This document shows positions 63,940 to 64,000 of a stretch of DNA of 64,000 bases, piece by piece. Position 1 is the first letter of the stretch. The number at the start of each line of letters is the position of its first letter. The stretch spans positions 564,602-628,601 of the forward strand of contig NZ_BTGQ01000003.1 in NCBI RefSeq assembly GCF_036985505.1. The letters are read 5' to 3'. The notes below the pieces were generated by a model. It had not been told where the DNA came from. It was given only the letters and a program-made list of their open reading frames with translations, and searched no databases. The translations under genes were made by a program, and so were the position numbers. Source of the stretch: Croceitalea sp947503285 (GTDB lineage: Bacteria > Bacteroidota > Bacteroidia > Flavobacteriales > Flavobacteriaceae).

Positions 63940-64000
63940 CACCCGCTTTGGGAGATAAGCGAAGGATAAAAGAGGGGAACGAGGGCCCGTAGGGGGTTCT

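Overview
The window is a stretch of chromosome from a member of the Bacteroidota, very probably a marine Flavobacteriaceae (Zobellia/Maribacter/Arenibacter-like; the genus cannot be fixed from sequence alone). The reasons are: type IX secretion sorting domains of both kinds (type B on the LRR protein at 4310-7456, type A on the BNR protein at 57230-61558), promoters of the TTG-N17/21-TAnnTTTG form, near absence of Shine-Dalgarno sites, and many families typical of flavobacteria (DUF4230, DUF3291, DUF4136, DUF5522, SatD/DUF3307, TapB, PF14121 porin, DUF5117/5118 metalloprotease, lysS with a C-terminal extension). It is mostly ordinary core chromosome. I saw no tRNA, rRNA, CRISPR array, insertion sequence or prophage.

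Layout. 1-8132: divergent M23 peptidase (cut by the window edge) and alaS, a small lipoprotein, a large secreted LRR/Ig-like T9SS protein and a DUF4230 protein. 8100-10950: long-form aromatic amino acid hydroxylase plus DUF3291 protein, divergent from an Lrp/AsnC regulator, with an inverted repeat between them. 11055-15495: DUF4136 lipoprotein, a tiny DUF5522 gene, then a tight four-gene run (HExxH membrane protein, ACC deaminase/D-cysteine desulfhydrase-like enzyme, glucosaminidase-LysM lipoprotein, hemL) behind a good promoter. 15547-18660: a single AT-rich gene coding for a metallophosphoesterase fused to a STAND-type NTPase. It looks like an inserted accessory, probably anti-phage, gene between housekeeping genes and is the most interesting object here. 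18870-23898: MFS transporter, VOC protein, and a degenerate-Nudix (NrtR/AraR-like) regulator divergent from a GH3 glycosidase with a palindrome covering both promoters.

23940-31030 is a run of minus-strand secreted or enzymatic genes (class C beta-lactamase-like hydrolase, RluA-type pseudouridine synthase with an unusual start, alpha/beta hydrolase, SH3 protein, ankyrin-PD40 protein, Zn-peptidase), followed by a membrane AraC regulator. 32196-34974 is a compact four-gene unit (SatD, DUF3307, VOC, class III nucleotide cyclase) led by three 22-bp palindromes spaced exactly 28 bp apart. 35441-42947 holds a Spy-like protein, a metzincin-type protease, two acidic 35-residue-repeat proteins, a small LRR protein and an SLC13 transporter. 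43016-45710 is an SDR / flavin amine oxidase / AraC operon. 45824-47567 is a HupE / His-rich DUF4198 pair probably concerned with metal. 47634-56467 contains lysS, a one-cysteine thioredoxin-like protein, a LuxR-type membrane regulator, YqaE/Pmp3, lipB, a TapB protein, a large lipoprotein and rnhB. 56484-63819 has an FN3 lipoprotein, a 1442-residue BNR/TSP3 T9SS protein and a PF14121 porin. The window ends in a strong promoter whose transcript leaves the window.

Several computed frames begin at TTG upstream of a better ATG. I moved those starts and say so in the entries.
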